Source: Opitutaceae bacterium (GTDB lineage Bacteria; Verrucomicrobiota; Verrucomicrobiia; Opitutales; Opitutaceae). Taken from it: DNA of 64,000 bases. The stretch lies in the NCBI GenBank assembly GCA_003151495.1, contig PLXR01000147.1, positions 1-64,000 on the forward strand, in the 5' to 3' direction. Below are positions 9,744-19,801 of this stretch, piece after piece; position 1 is the first letter of the stretch, and each line of letters starts with the position of its first letter. Under the pieces are notes generated by a model. That model was given only the letters and a program-made list of their open reading frames with translations. It searched no databases and was not told where the DNA came from. The translations under genes and the position numbers were made by a program.

Positions 9744-12067
9744 ATGACGGCGCCGGGGGAGACCCAGCCATCCACCCAATCCAAGCCGCCCTTTCCGATT
9801 CCCTCCGCCTGCGCGACCAGAACCCGCAGGAGGCGCTTCGCATTGTCGAGGAGGTCCGCGCGCAGCTCCGTGCCCCCCAGGTCGGGAACGACGCCGACTC
9901 GGTCAGCCTTTGGCTCGCCGAATGCGCCCTCAACGCTGCCTGGGCGCATGTGCGCCTCGGCCAGTTCGGGGACACCTATCCCGAGGCGGAGGAGGGCCTG
10001 CGCCTTTTCCGCCAGCTCGGCAGGGCGCAGGGCGTCGCAAGCTGCCTCATGGTCAAGGGAATCGCGCTCGGAGAGGAGGGAAGGAACGACGAGTCGGTCG
10101 GCCTTTGCCTCGAGTCGGAGGCCCTCTTCCGAGAGATCGGGGACCAAGTCGGCCGGGCCCGCGCCATCAACGCCAGCGGCATCGCCTACCGGCGCATGGG
10201 CGACTCGGCCCGCGCCATCGGGGCCTACAGCGCGAGCCTTGAGATCGCCCGCGAGAGCGGGGACAGCCCGGGCGAATCCCGCGCGCTCACCAACCTGGGC
10301 TACATCTACCTCTTCGAAAAGAAATACGACAAGGCGATCGAGCACACCCGCCGGACGCTCGAGATGGAGCGCGAGCACGGCAACCTCGCGGGCGAGCTCT
10401 CGAACTGCTGCAACCTGGTCGAGGCCCTGATAGGCGCGGGCCGGCTGGACGAGGCCATTGCGTTCATCTCCGGCTATGACCTGGTGGCGCTCTCCGGGAG
10501 CGGGCTTTACTCCTACCTCCAGCTGAGCGAGAGCGTCGCGAAGGCCTACCTCATGGCGGGGCGCCACGGCGACGCCGACGCGCTCATGTGCACGGCGATC
10601 ACACGGGCCCGCCGTGACGGCAACCTAAGGGAGCTCGGGTCCCTGCTGTGCACCTTCGCACAGATCAAGAGGACCACGCCCGCCGCGGGCGCCGCGCTCG
10701 ACGAGGCCATGGGACACGCGGGGACGAGGGACCGCGACTTCGTCCATGCGATCCACGAGGAATACTGCAGCCTCTGCCGCGACGAGGGACGCTGGGACGA
10801 GGCCTTCAGGCACATGGAGGAGGCCCACCGGATCGCCCTCAGCCTGAACGCGGCGTCCGCCGAGGAGCGCCTCGCCCGCCAGAGGAGCGAGCAGGAGGCT
10901 GCGGTGCACCGGGCCCAGGCCGAGGCGGACGCCCGGCAGCTCCAGATCGAGCGCAAGGTGCTCCAGTCGCAGAAGATCGAGAGCCTCGGCGTCCTGGCCG
11001 GCGGCGTCGCTCACCACTTCAACAACCTCCTGACCTCGATCCTGGGCCACGCCGAGCTTGCGGAGATCAACGCCGACCTGGTCCCGGAGGCCCTCGTCGC
11101 GATCAAGCAGTCCGGGCACAGGGCCGCCGAACTGTGCCGGCAGATCATGATGTACACCGGCCGCTCGGAGCCCCGGTTCTCCGCCGTCGACCTGCCGAGC
11201 CTGGTCGCCGAGTCGATCGGGCTCCTCGGGGTCTCGTTAGAGAAGAACTGCGAGCTCCTCTGCGAGTTCCCCCCCGGGGACCTCCTCGTGTGGGGGGATC
11301 CCGCCCAGCTCCAGCAGATCATCCTCAACCTCGTGAACAACTCCGCCGAGGCCAAGGCGACCCGCGTCCTCTTCAAGGCCCGGATCATCCACGGCCCGTC
11401 GGGGTCGCGCCAGCCCTTCGAGACCCTCGCGAGCAGGGAATACCTGGAAATGTCGGTCGCCGACGACGGGGAGGGCATGACGCCCGAGGTCCGCGCCCGG
11501 ATCTTCGAGCCCTTTTACAGCACCAAGTTTGCGGGCAGGGGCCTCGGGCTGCCCGCCGTCATGGGCCTCCTGCGCGCCCACCAGGGCACGATCGCGGTCG
11601 AGAGCACGCCGGGGAGCGGCACGACGATCCGGGTCTACATCCCGATCGCGCCGGGGGGCGCCGCGGCCCCGGAGGAGCCCGTTCCGGCGGCGGCGCACCT
11701 CGAGCCCGGGGTCGTCTTGGTTGCCGACGACGAGGAAATGGTCCGCCGGGTGCTCGTCCAGTACCTCAAGCGGCGCGGCTGGGAGACCCTCGTGGCGTCC
11801 GACGGGCAGGAGGCCGTTAGGATCCACGCCGAGCACCAGGGCCAGATCGATCTCCTGATCCTTGATCACCTCATGCCCAACCTCTCCGGGCTCGAGGCCG
11901 CGGAGAAGATCCGCGCCCGCGACCCGAAAATCCCCGTCGTCCTCATGAGCGGGTTCACGAACCAGGAGACGGTCGAGAAGTTCAGGTCCCAGGGTTTCGC
12001 GCATTTCCTGAAAAAGCCCTTCCAGCTGCAGGAGCTCCTTCAGATCATCCGGCAGGCCGCGAACTGA
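9744..12067 (+). CDS. TPR sensor histidine kinase with C-terminal receiver domain (start region apparently frameshifted; ORF track starts at internal GTG 9950)
   Basis: TPR repeats (GRNDESVGLCLESEALFREIGDQVGRARAINASGIAYRRMGDSARAIGAY), H-box KIESLGVLAGGVAHHFNNLLTSILGH, HATPase (QIILNLVNNSAEAKA, DDGEGM, FYSTKFAGRGLGLPAVMGLLRAHQG), REC (VVLVADDEEMVRRVL...DLLILDHLMPNLSGLEAAEKI). Coding-like sequence continues upstream of 9950. Confidence 0.88.
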
Positions 12068-12079
12068 CGGTCGCCGCAC

Positions 12080-12096
12080 GGGCGGCGGACCCGCCC
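12080..12096. terminator. GC hairpin between convergent genes (GGGCGG-CGGAC-CCGCCC), no U-tract
   Basis: Perfect 6-bp stem, 5-nt loop, between stop 12067 (+) and stop 12096 (-). Confidence 0.35.
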
Positions 12097-12893
12097 TACT
12101 TCTCGCCGACCGTGCCGAGGTCCCTGGGCGCCCCCACGTCGACGCGCCCGTCCTGGAGGCGCCTCGCCACGAAACCGTGGCTGTCCTGCCCAAAGAACTG
12201 GGAAGCGTACCGCGTCATCTCGGGAAGCGCCATGTCGAACTGGTTGCGGTGCTCCCGGATGCTGTAGCGCGTCACCCAGAGGACCTTCTTCACCTTGTGC
12301 CTCCACAGGAGCTGGAAGTCGTAGGCCACGAGCCCGACAAAGTACCGGTTCGCCTCGATCTCCTCGACGAGCGAATCGCGGTCGAACCTGAACGCCATGG
12401 ACCTGTTCGGGAAATCAAATCCGAGCATGCGCGCATTGCGGATGTCGTTGAGCTCCGTGATCCCGCCCCCGTAGTGGACGCCGCCCCTGGTCGTCGGGAC
12501 GGAAAACCCCGGGGCCTCGGCCGACCCGGAAGTGGTTCCCCAGTACACGACGATGAGGAGGTTCGTCGTCTTGGGATCGGTCGCGGGCACGTAGTTCTGC
12601 CCTGCCAGCGACCCGGCGAGGGTCCGGCCAATCTGCCCGAATGAGAGATTGTCGATCGTCTCGTCCCTCATCGCGATGTCCCACTGGCCCCCGTTGCCGA
12701 AGGCATAGGTCTCAGGCTGGAAGGAACCGTCGGCCTGCATCGGACGGGTGTAGCCTTCGTAGGTGTGGGACGACACCATTGCGAATCCCCGGGTCGAGGC
12801 CGCGCGGGCGCCGCCGCAGAGAACCTGCAGGAAGCAGGCGGCGAGGAGGAGGCCGTCAAAGGCCCGAAATAGGCGGATAGGCGCGTGCCCCAT
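12096..12893 (-). CDS. Exported conserved hypothetical protein
   Basis: Signal-peptide-like N-terminus (RLFRAFDGLLLAACFLQVLCGGARAAS) then globular sequence without recognised family. Confidence 0.65.
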   Translation of the reverse strand: MGHAPIRLFRAFDGLLLAACFLQVLCGGARAASTRGFAMVSSHTYEGYTRPMQADGSFQPETYAFGNGGQWDIAMRDETIDNLSFGQIGRTLAGSLAGQNYVPATDPKTTNLLIVVYWGTTSGSAEAPGFSVPTTRGGVHYGGGITELNDIRNARMLGFDFPNRSMAFRFDRDSLVEEIEANRYFVGLVAYDFQLLWRHKVKKVLWVTRYSIREHRNQFDMALPEMTRYASQFFGQDSHGFVARRLQDGRVDVGAPRDLGTVGEK

Positions 12894-12943
12894 GCGGCAC
12901 AGGATACGGCCTTCGCCCCACAGGGCAAGGCGATTGCCGGGCC

Positions 12944-14686
12944 CTAGTTGCCGGGGTGCGCGCCCGTGTAGGCGATCCGCCAGATCGTGTCATTCGCGTC
13001 CTCGCTCACCAGGAGGGCGCCGTCGCGGGCGACCGTGACACCGACCGGCCGGCCCCAAACCCGGTGGTTGTCGACCACGAACCCCGTAAGGAAGTCCTGG
13101 TACTCCCCCGTGGGGAGGCCATCCCTGAAGAGGACCCTGATCACCTTGCTCCCGGTGCGGTTGCCCCGGTTCCACGAGCCGTGCTCGGCGGCGAAGATGT
13201 TTCCCCGGTATTCCGCGGGGAACGCCGCGATTCCCGAGGTCGCGGTGTAGAACGCGAGCTCAAGCGACGCCGAGTGCGCCTGGAGGGGAACGTCGGGATC
13301 GATGGTCTTGCCTTCCAGGTCGGGCCTCGCGCCTGCGTGCCTGGGATCCGCGTGGTTGCCCATGTAGTACCAGGGCCATCCGTAGAACCCGCCCTCGCGC
13401 ACATGGGTGATGTAGTCGGGGACCAGGTCGTCCCCGAGGCCGTCGCGCTCGTTGGTCGAGCACCAAAGATTCCCGGTCGAGGGCTCCACGGCGATCCCCA
13501 CCGGGTTCCTGATCCCCATCGCGTAGATCCTGAGCGGACGGCTCCCCTCGGGGTCGGTGACAAGGATGTTGGCCCGGTTGGCCTCGGGACCATAGGCAGC
13601 CCCGACACCGTGCACCGCCTCCCAGACCCTGATCTGCCCGGCCGTCTTCGAGTCCCCCTCGGCCACGTTCGAGCCTGAGCCGACCGAGATGAACAGCCGC
13701 TTCCCATCCGGCGAGACCGCCAGGTCTCTGGTGGTGTGCCCGCCGGTTCCACCGGTCGTCAGCACCGGGACGACCGTCTCGGACGCGCCGCGCGCCTCGA
13801 GGTCCCCGCTCTGGTAGGGGAAGCGCACCACGGAGTTCAGGTTCCCGACATAGATCCACTTTGGCGAGTCGCCGAGCGGATAGAAGGCGATCCCGAAGGG
13901 TCCCTGGAGTCCCGATGCGAAGACCTGGTTCACGGACGGGGCCGAGGCGCCGTCCCCGGACCTCATGACACGGATCCGCCCCGCCTGGGTCTCCGCGATG
14001 AAGACGTCCCCGTTCGGCGCGGTGCGCAGCAGGCGCGGTCCGGAGAGGCCCGAGGCGAAAAGCTTGACCGAGAATCCCTCCGGCACCGAAAGGGCCGCGC
14101 CGGGGGGCCGCTCCACGTTTGTCGGGCCGTTGCCCGCCGAGGGAGTGGAAAACGGGGCCGGCAGGAGCTCGATCCGGACCCGGTGGACCGTCCCTGGCGC
14201 GTCGTTCTGGTAGTCGCCCGCGCTCCTCTGGACGTTCGCGGCGAGCGCGAGGAGCGTCGAGGGGTCCACCTTGGGGAGCGTCGCAAGGTAGGCGATCAGG
14301 TCTGCGCGGTCCCTGTCCGCCGGGACCATGACCACCATGGCCGTCCCCGGGACAAACGCCCCCGGGTTCGTGAGGAATCTGTCCAGATTGGCGGCGTCCC
14401 AAGTCAGGTTCGAGGCCCTGAGCGCCTTGGAGTAGCCGAAGTACGGTATCGAGGCCGCGGGGCGCCCCACGATCCCGCCGATGACGGGCCCCTGCCCCGC
14501 CGTGGCCTGCCTGTCCTCGCCTGTCGCGTGGCACACGGCGCAGTTCGCCTGGAACACGGCCTTGCCCTTCGCGGGATCGCCCGCAGGGGGCGCGTCCGCG
14601 CGCGAGGGCGCCGGAGCGGCGAAGGCCAGGAGGACGATGAATGCGCCCGAGCAAGCGGGCAGGCGGGGGAGGCGTCGGGGGGGCAT
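12944..14686 (-). CDS. Exported cytochrome c / sorbosone dehydrogenase-like (PQQ glucose/sorbosone dehydrogenase) fusion
   Basis: N-terminal signal peptide, [27 protein letters not shown] heme motif, then beta-propeller motifs ([30 protein letters not shown]..., [51 protein letters not shown] read as [39 protein letters not shown]). Confidence 0.85.
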   Translation of the reverse strand: [580 protein letters not shown]

Positions 14687-14787
14687 GCGGAAGGAAACAA
14701 TCGATCCGTATTTCGGAAATCGTCGAATTATTTCTCAGGGGGACGGGGATGGCTCCCTCGATCCTTCGGCTTGGGACAGGCCTGCCT

Positions 14788-14801
14788 GCGGCTTAAGCCG
14801 C
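14788..14801. promoter_or_regulatory. 14-bp perfect palindrome GCGGCTTAAGCCGC upstream of Sel1 gene (candidate operator)
   Basis: Exact dyad in the divergent intergenic region between 14686 (-) and 14830 (+). Confidence 0.35.
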
Positions 14802-14829
14802 GCGATTTCGTGCCGACAGTGAAACTGGC

Positions 14830-15519
14830 ATGAAATACGCAATGAAGCCCACGATGAACCCGTCCCCTGACCCGCGGAGGTCGGCCGTACTGGGCCTTCG
14901 CATGGCCGTCGCCTTGGTCGTGGCGTGCGGGTTGTCGGGCAGGGTCCTTGGGGGCGAAGCGGCCCCTGACCAGGGTGTGCTCCGCGCCCAGCCCTCCCTT
15001 GGGGAGCTTCGAAAGACCGAGCAGCTGATCGCGGCGGCAAAGGACGGGGACCCGCAGGTCCAGTACATCCTGGGAGTCTGCTACCAGGTGGGTCGCGGCG
15101 TGAGGAAGGACCCCGGCGAGGCGCTCAAATGGTTCGCAAAGGCGGCCGCACAGGGCTTCGCCGATGCGGAGTATGAGCTCGGTTGCTGCTTCAATGGCGA
15201 GGAGGGCTGCGCCAGGGATTCGGCGGAGGCCGTCAGGTGGTGGGGCAGGGCCGCCAATCAGGGCCATGCCGAGGCCCAATATTGCCTGGCACTGAGCTAT
15301 TTTGCGGGGGAAGGCACCGCGAAGAGCCCGGCCGAAGCCGCGAAATGGTGGAGGAAGGCGGCGGAGCAGAACCACCCGGACGCGCAATATTATCTCGGCC
15401 TCTGCTACTCCCTCGGACTCGGGGTTCCCCCAGCCAAGACGCAGGCGATCTTCTGGCTGCGCAAGGCGCTCGCCAGCGGCAATGGGGATGCGTTGGCGCT
15501 GCTTGCGAAGCTCAAGTAG
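14830..15519 (+). CDS. Sel1-like repeat protein
   Basis: Sel1 repeats: AQYILGVCYQVGRGVRKDPGEALKWFAKAAAQGFADAEYELGCCF-type units (observed: VQYILGVCYQVGRGVRKDPGEALKWFAKAAAQGFADAEYELG, AEAQYCLALSYFAGEGTAKSPAEAAKWWRKAAEQNHPDAQYYLGLCYSLGLGV). Confidence 0.88.
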   Translation: MKYAMKPTMNPSPDPRRSAVLGLRMAVALVVACGLSGRVLGGEAAPDQGVLRAQPSLGELRKTEQLIAAAKDGDPQVQYILGVCYQVGRGVRKDPGEALKWFAKAAAQGFADAEYELGCCFNGEEGCARDSAEAVRWWGRAANQGHAEAQYCLALSYFAGEGTAKSPAEAAKWWRKAAEQNHPDAQYYLGLCYSLGLGVPPAKTQAIFWLRKALASGNGDALALLAKLK

Positions 15520-15712
15520 CGCGGCGGAGTAGATTACATCCCGCCTTCGGGCGGTTCGGTGCACCATGGCGCCGATGCAGGTGTGGGGCGGGTGCCCCGT
15601 TTTCCGGCAGTCGTTGCCATGGGACCAGGGGAACAGCGGGCGCCCCACGAGCCGTGCGCGGCTCCGCTTACATTTTGCATTCCGTGCGAGATTCCCCATG
15701 GTGGCCGCCGCT

Positions 15713-18112
15713 ATGAAGTACGCGCTTCGCCAGCTGGCCGCGAACCCGGGGTTCACCCTCGTGGCCCTCGTGACGCTGGCGCTCGGGATCGGCGTGAACA
15801 CGACCGCATTCACGGTCCTGAATCGCCTGTTGCTGCAGGCGCTCCCCTACGGCGATCCGGCATCGCTCGTTCAGCTCTGGTCCACCGCTCCCCGCTGGGG
15901 AAACGTCCCGAATTCCCCTGCGGATTACTTCGACGAGCGGGACCAGAACACGGTCTTCACGGACGTGGCGGCCTTTTCGTTGACGTCGGTGAGCTACGCC
16001 GAGATCGGAAAACCCCCAATCCAGGTGGGTGCCCTCTACATGACCGCCAATTTCTTCACGGTCCTCGGAGTGCAACCGCAACTCGGGCGGCTTCCGACAG
16101 ACGACGAGACAAAGCACATGGCGTTCGTCACCCTCATCAGCGACTCTTTCTGGCACTCGCATTTCAACGGCGACCCCAACGTCCTCGGGAAACCCGTGCG
16201 CTTGAACAGCCGCGTGAGCTCGGTCATCGGTGTCATGCCGCCGTCGTTGAATGACCCGGCGCTCTTCAATAGCCGCCCCGCTTTCTTCTATCTCGACCCC
16301 GTGACGCACAGCCGTACCGTCCGGAAGGTCGGCTGGTATTCCGAGGTGGCCAGGCTGAAGCCCGGCGTCTCCATCAAGCAGGCACAGCTCCAGATGGACG
16401 TCATCGCGAAAAGGCTGGAACACGACTACCCGGAGACCAACAAGGACCGGCGCTTCGCGGTCATCCGCTACCCGACGAACCAGCTCGGCGACGACGGAGC
16501 GCAACTCACGTGGATGACCTTTGCCCTGTCGGGCCTCGTGCTCCTTATCGCATGCATCAACCTTGCCAACCTGCAGCTGGTCAGGACGACGCGGCGCAGC
16601 CAGGAGATTGCCATCCGGATGGCGCTTGGATGCTCGAGGTGGCGGCTGATCGGAATGCTGCTCCAGGAGAGCATCATCGTCTCCACTGCGGGGGGAGTGC
16701 TCGGGATCGCGATGGGAGTGTGGAGCAACAGCTTCGTCGTCCATTTCTTCGAAATGGACATGCCCCTCAATTTGCGGGTGATCGCCTTCACCCTTGGAAT
16801 CGCCATGGTCTCGGGCGCGTTCTTCGGCACAGTCCCGGCATGGATGGCCACACGGGAGGACTTCGGGACCTCGCTGAAATCGGGCGGCCGTGGGTCCACC
16901 TCGGACCGCTCGCGGCACTGGCTCCGCCAGTGCCTGGTGGTGATCGAGCTTGCGATGGCCGTGACGCTCCTCGCCGGGGCGGGTTTCTTTGTCAGCGGCA
17001 TCTACCGGCTGACCCATCGGGATCTGGGGTGGAAGCCGGGGCAGCAGCTCATCGGCGACATACAGCTGGACCAGGACAACTTCGGCGGGGACAAGAACCA
17101 TCCCAAGGTCCTCGCGTTCGGGGAGCACGCGCTGGAGGCGCTCAGGGCCCTTCCGGGGGTCGAGGCGGCGGCGATCTCGAGCGGCTCGCCCACCTGGGGC
17201 AACCGAATGCAGCAGTTCAAGGTCGAGGGCCAGCCAGCCCCCGAGAAGGGCCACGAGCCCGAGGCGGGCTACTTCAACGTCAGTCCCGGCTGGTTCAAGG
17301 TGTACGGCATCCGCCTTCTCCAGGGACGGGAATTCCTGGAATCGGACCGATTTGACTCGGAGCAGGTCACGATCGTCAGCGAGTCCATGGCCCGGAAGAA
17401 CTGGCCGGGTGAGTCGCCCATTGGGAAGCGTCTCATGGAACTCGATCCGAGCGGCGAAGGCAAATGGGCGACAGTGGTCGGCGTCATGCAGGATTTCAAA
17501 GGTGGCGCCGAGTTCTACAACCCGAGCATGTCGAACCTCCGGTTCGTCCGCCCCTGGGCCCAGGATACCTGGGGCGGCGTGGTGTTCACCGTGCGGACCG
17601 CGGGAGACCCGGGGATCCTGAAGGAACCTGTCCGGAGGGCGATGGCCCAGCTGCTTCCCGACCTGGCGATTGACTACATGGCAACGACCGCCGAGGACGC
17701 GGCACAGACCTATACCTACTTCAATTTCCTCCGACGCATCCTCGTGCAGATCGCGGTCCTCGGGCTTCTCCTCTCGGCCGTGGGGATCTACGGCGTCGTG
17801 GCCAATCTCGCCTCCGAGAGAACCAAGGAGATCGGAATTCGCATGGCGCTCGGGGCGCAGCCGCGCAACCTCATCTGGCTTTTCGTCAGGAACGGGATCG
17901 TTCTGGCCGGCATCGGCGCGGCGATCGGCCTCTGCCTCTCCTTCATCCTTGTCACGACGCTGTCGCGAATTCTTCCCGCGCTACCGGGCAAGGATCCCGG
18001 CGTCATCGTGTGCGCGGCGCTGCTGCTGGTTGCAGTGGCCCTCTTCGCCTGCTGGTTGCCGGCTCGCCGGACGACCAAGGTCAGCCCCTTGGTGGCCCTG
18101 CGATCGGAGTAG
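15713..18112 (+). CDS. ADOP-type ABC transporter permease (MacB-like periplasmic core plus FtsX domains); ORF track start 15566
   Basis: MKYALRQLAANPGFTLVALVTLALGIGVNTTAFTVLNRLLLQALPYGDP..., LLIACINLANLQLVRTTRRSQEIAIRMALGCSRWRLIGMLLQES, VVANLASERTKEIGIRMALGAQPRNLI. Confidence 0.9.
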   Translation: MKYALRQLAANPGFTLVALVTLALGIGVNTTAFTVLNRLLLQALPYGDPASLVQLWSTAPRWGNVPNSPADYFDERDQNTVFTDVAAFSLTSVSYAEIGKPPIQVGALYMTANFFTVLGVQPQLGRLPTDDETKHMAFVTLISDSFWHSHFNGDPNVLGKPVRLNSRVSSVIGVMPPSLNDPALFNSRPAFFYLDPVTHSRTVRKVGWYSEVARLKPGVSIKQAQLQMDVIAKRLEHDYPETNKDRRFAVIRYPTNQLGDDGAQLTWMTFALSGLVLLIACINLANLQLVRTTRRSQEIAIRMALGCSRWRLIGMLLQESIIVSTAGGVLGIAMGVWSNSFVVHFFEMDMPLNLRVIAFTLGIAMVSGAFFGTVPAWMATREDFGTSLKSGGRGSTSDRSRHWLRQCLVVIELAMAVTLLAGAGFFVSGIYRLTHRDLGWKPGQQLIGDIQLDQDNFGGDKNHPKVLAFGEHALEALRALPGVEAAAISSGSPTWGNRMQQFKVEGQPAPEKGHEPEAGYFNVSPGWFKVYGIRLLQGREFLESDRFDSEQVTIVSESMARKNWPGESPIGKRLMELDPSGEGKWATVVGVMQDFKGGAEFYNPSMSNLRFVRPWAQDTWGGVVFTVRTAGDPGILKEPVRRAMAQLLPDLAIDYMATTAEDAAQTYTYFNFLRRILVQIAVLGLLLSAVGIYGVVANLASERTKEIGIRMALGAQPRNLIWLFVRNGIVLAGIGAAIGLCLSFILVTTLSRILPALPGKDPGVIVCAALLLVAVALFACWLPARRTTKVSPLVALRSE

Positions 18113-18132
18113 GCGGGGCAATCTCGCTGGAT

Positions 18133-19761
18133 TCAAAACGCCGAGCCGTCGGCCTTTGTCCCGCAGAGGCACACCTCGAGCCCCAGCTCCTCTGCCAGGG
18201 CCGCCTTGGCATACATGGCCAGGTCGGCGTCGCTGGCGGAAAGGCCGTAGGCAACGTGCACGTGGTTCGCCTTGTGGCGCGCCATCATCTGGTCGCGCGA
18301 GACTCCGTAGGTCACGGCGTGCATGATCGGCCACTGCGGCGTCGTCTCCCGCCAGCGGCGGTCGGTCTCCTGCATCGGGAGGTCGACGACCCTGGCCCGC
18401 CCCAGGTCCATCTTCAGCTTCCCCCCTTGGACGAAGACGCGGCTCCACACGATCTCCCCGGGCTTGGCGATTCCCCGCACGGTGCCCCCCCCTAGCCGGA
18501 AATACACCGAGGGCTGGCGCACCGAGTCCGTGCCCTTGTAGCCGCCCGGGTGGTGGGCGGGGGGCGCGCTCCCCGAGATGAGGAAGACCCACACGAAGTC
18601 GGGGACGGTGCCGCTGCGGTCCAGGTCCCCCCAGCGCAGGTCGTGGAGCGTGTTCTCGGGGGGCTGGCCGAGCGCGCGGTGGACCCGCTGGGTGAGGAGG
18701 CCGTCCAGGCCCGCGCATTCGTCCACCTCGTTGAAGGTCGTCAGGGGCTCCCCCTCGCGGATGACGTCGCCCACGGCGTTCACGACAGGGGGGCGGTCGC
18801 TGTTGTTGAGGATGCCCTCGGCCAGGTCGCTCGCCGGAAGGAGGTCCTTGAGGCCCAGCTGGTACTGGATGCCGATCGCGTCGCAGCCGAACTCGTCGGC
18901 GATCCGAAGCGCGGCGACATAGGTCCGGCACTGCCAGAGGACCTGGCTCTCCGTCAGCTCGGTGGCCTCGTCGGTCCCCAGGTGGAACTTCATCCCGCGC
19001 CCGCGCAGCCAGTCGAAGACCTCTCGCGCCTCGGACTCGCCGACCTGCCGGGCCCCGTAGTAAAGGGCGGACTGCGAAAGCCGCTCCTTGTAGACCCCGG
19101 CCCTGAAAAGGAGCTCGTCGGGGATGATCGCGTTGTACATGCCCATGCACCCCTCGTCGAAGACGCCGAGGATGGCCTTGTTTTTGCGGAGGTCGGCCGC
19201 GAGCCTTCGCGCGACCGCCCTGGCCTTCACGGGCACCTTCGCCCGGCGGAGCGGCTTCACGTGGCTCGCCCGGTGCCTGAGCACCCCCGTCTTGAGCCAT
19301 GTTCCGAGGCCCTTCAGGAAAAACTCGTCCGTGAAGTCCTCGCTCCAGAGCGTCGAGTACTTGACGCCCGCCTTGGCCAGCGAGGCGTTCAGGTTGAGCA
19401 TCCCGACAAGGCCCGGCCATGTGCCGCTCCAGTTGGCCACCGTGAGGATCGGCCCCCTGTGGGAGATGAGCCCGGCGAGCACGTGGTGCGAGTACTGCCA
19501 GACGGCCTCGGCCACGATAAGCGGCTGCTTCGGGTCAATTCCCGCGAACACGTCCATGCCCTCCCGCTGGGACGCGATGAAACCGTGGCGCCTGGCCGCG
19601 CTGAAGGGATGCGCCCTTACAACCCGGTGCCCGAGGCGGGATACGGCCTCTGAGAGCTTCATCTCCATCTCGAGCTGGGCGGGCCAGCAGGTTTCGTTGG
19701 CCGACTGGCGCAGGTCGCCGCTGGCGACAAGGAGGACCGATTTCATGGGCTTTTGGGGCAA
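18133..19761 (-). CDS. L-fucose/L-arabinose isomerase family protein
   Basis: Long isomerase-type [40 protein letters not shown]...[34 protein letters not shown]...HVHVAYGLS; linked to sugar ABC genes. Confidence 0.7.
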   Translation of the reverse strand: MPQKPMKSVLLVASGDLRQSANETCWPAQLEMEMKLSEAVSRLGHRVVRAHPFSAARRHGFIASQREGMDVFAGIDPKQPLIVAEAVWQYSHHVLAGLISHRGPILTVANWSGTWPGLVGMLNLNASLAKAGVKYSTLWSEDFTDEFFLKGLGTWLKTGVLRHRASHVKPLRRAKVPVKARAVARRLAADLRKNKAILGVFDEGCMGMYNAIIPDELLFRAGVYKERLSQSALYYGARQVGESEAREVFDWLRGRGMKFHLGTDEATELTESQVLWQCRTYVAALRIADEFGCDAIGIQYQLGLKDLLPASDLAEGILNNSDRPPVVNAVGDVIREGEPLTTFNEVDECAGLDGLLTQRVHRALGQPPENTLHDLRWGDLDRSGTVPDFVWVFLISGSAPPAHHPGGYKGTDSVRQPSVYFRLGGGTVRGIAKPGEIVWSRVFVQGGKLKMDLGRARVVDLPMQETDRRWRETTPQWPIMHAVTYGVSRDQMMARHKANHVHVAYGLSASDADLAMYAKAALAEELGLEVCLCGTKADGSAF

Positions 19762-19801
19762 TGACCCATGTGTGCCCTACCCCGTTACCGTTCCCCGACC
19801 G

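Noticed and set aside
15668-17254. 528-aa minus-strand ORF
   Set aside because: Antisense to a clear ADOP permease; charged, low-complexity composition.
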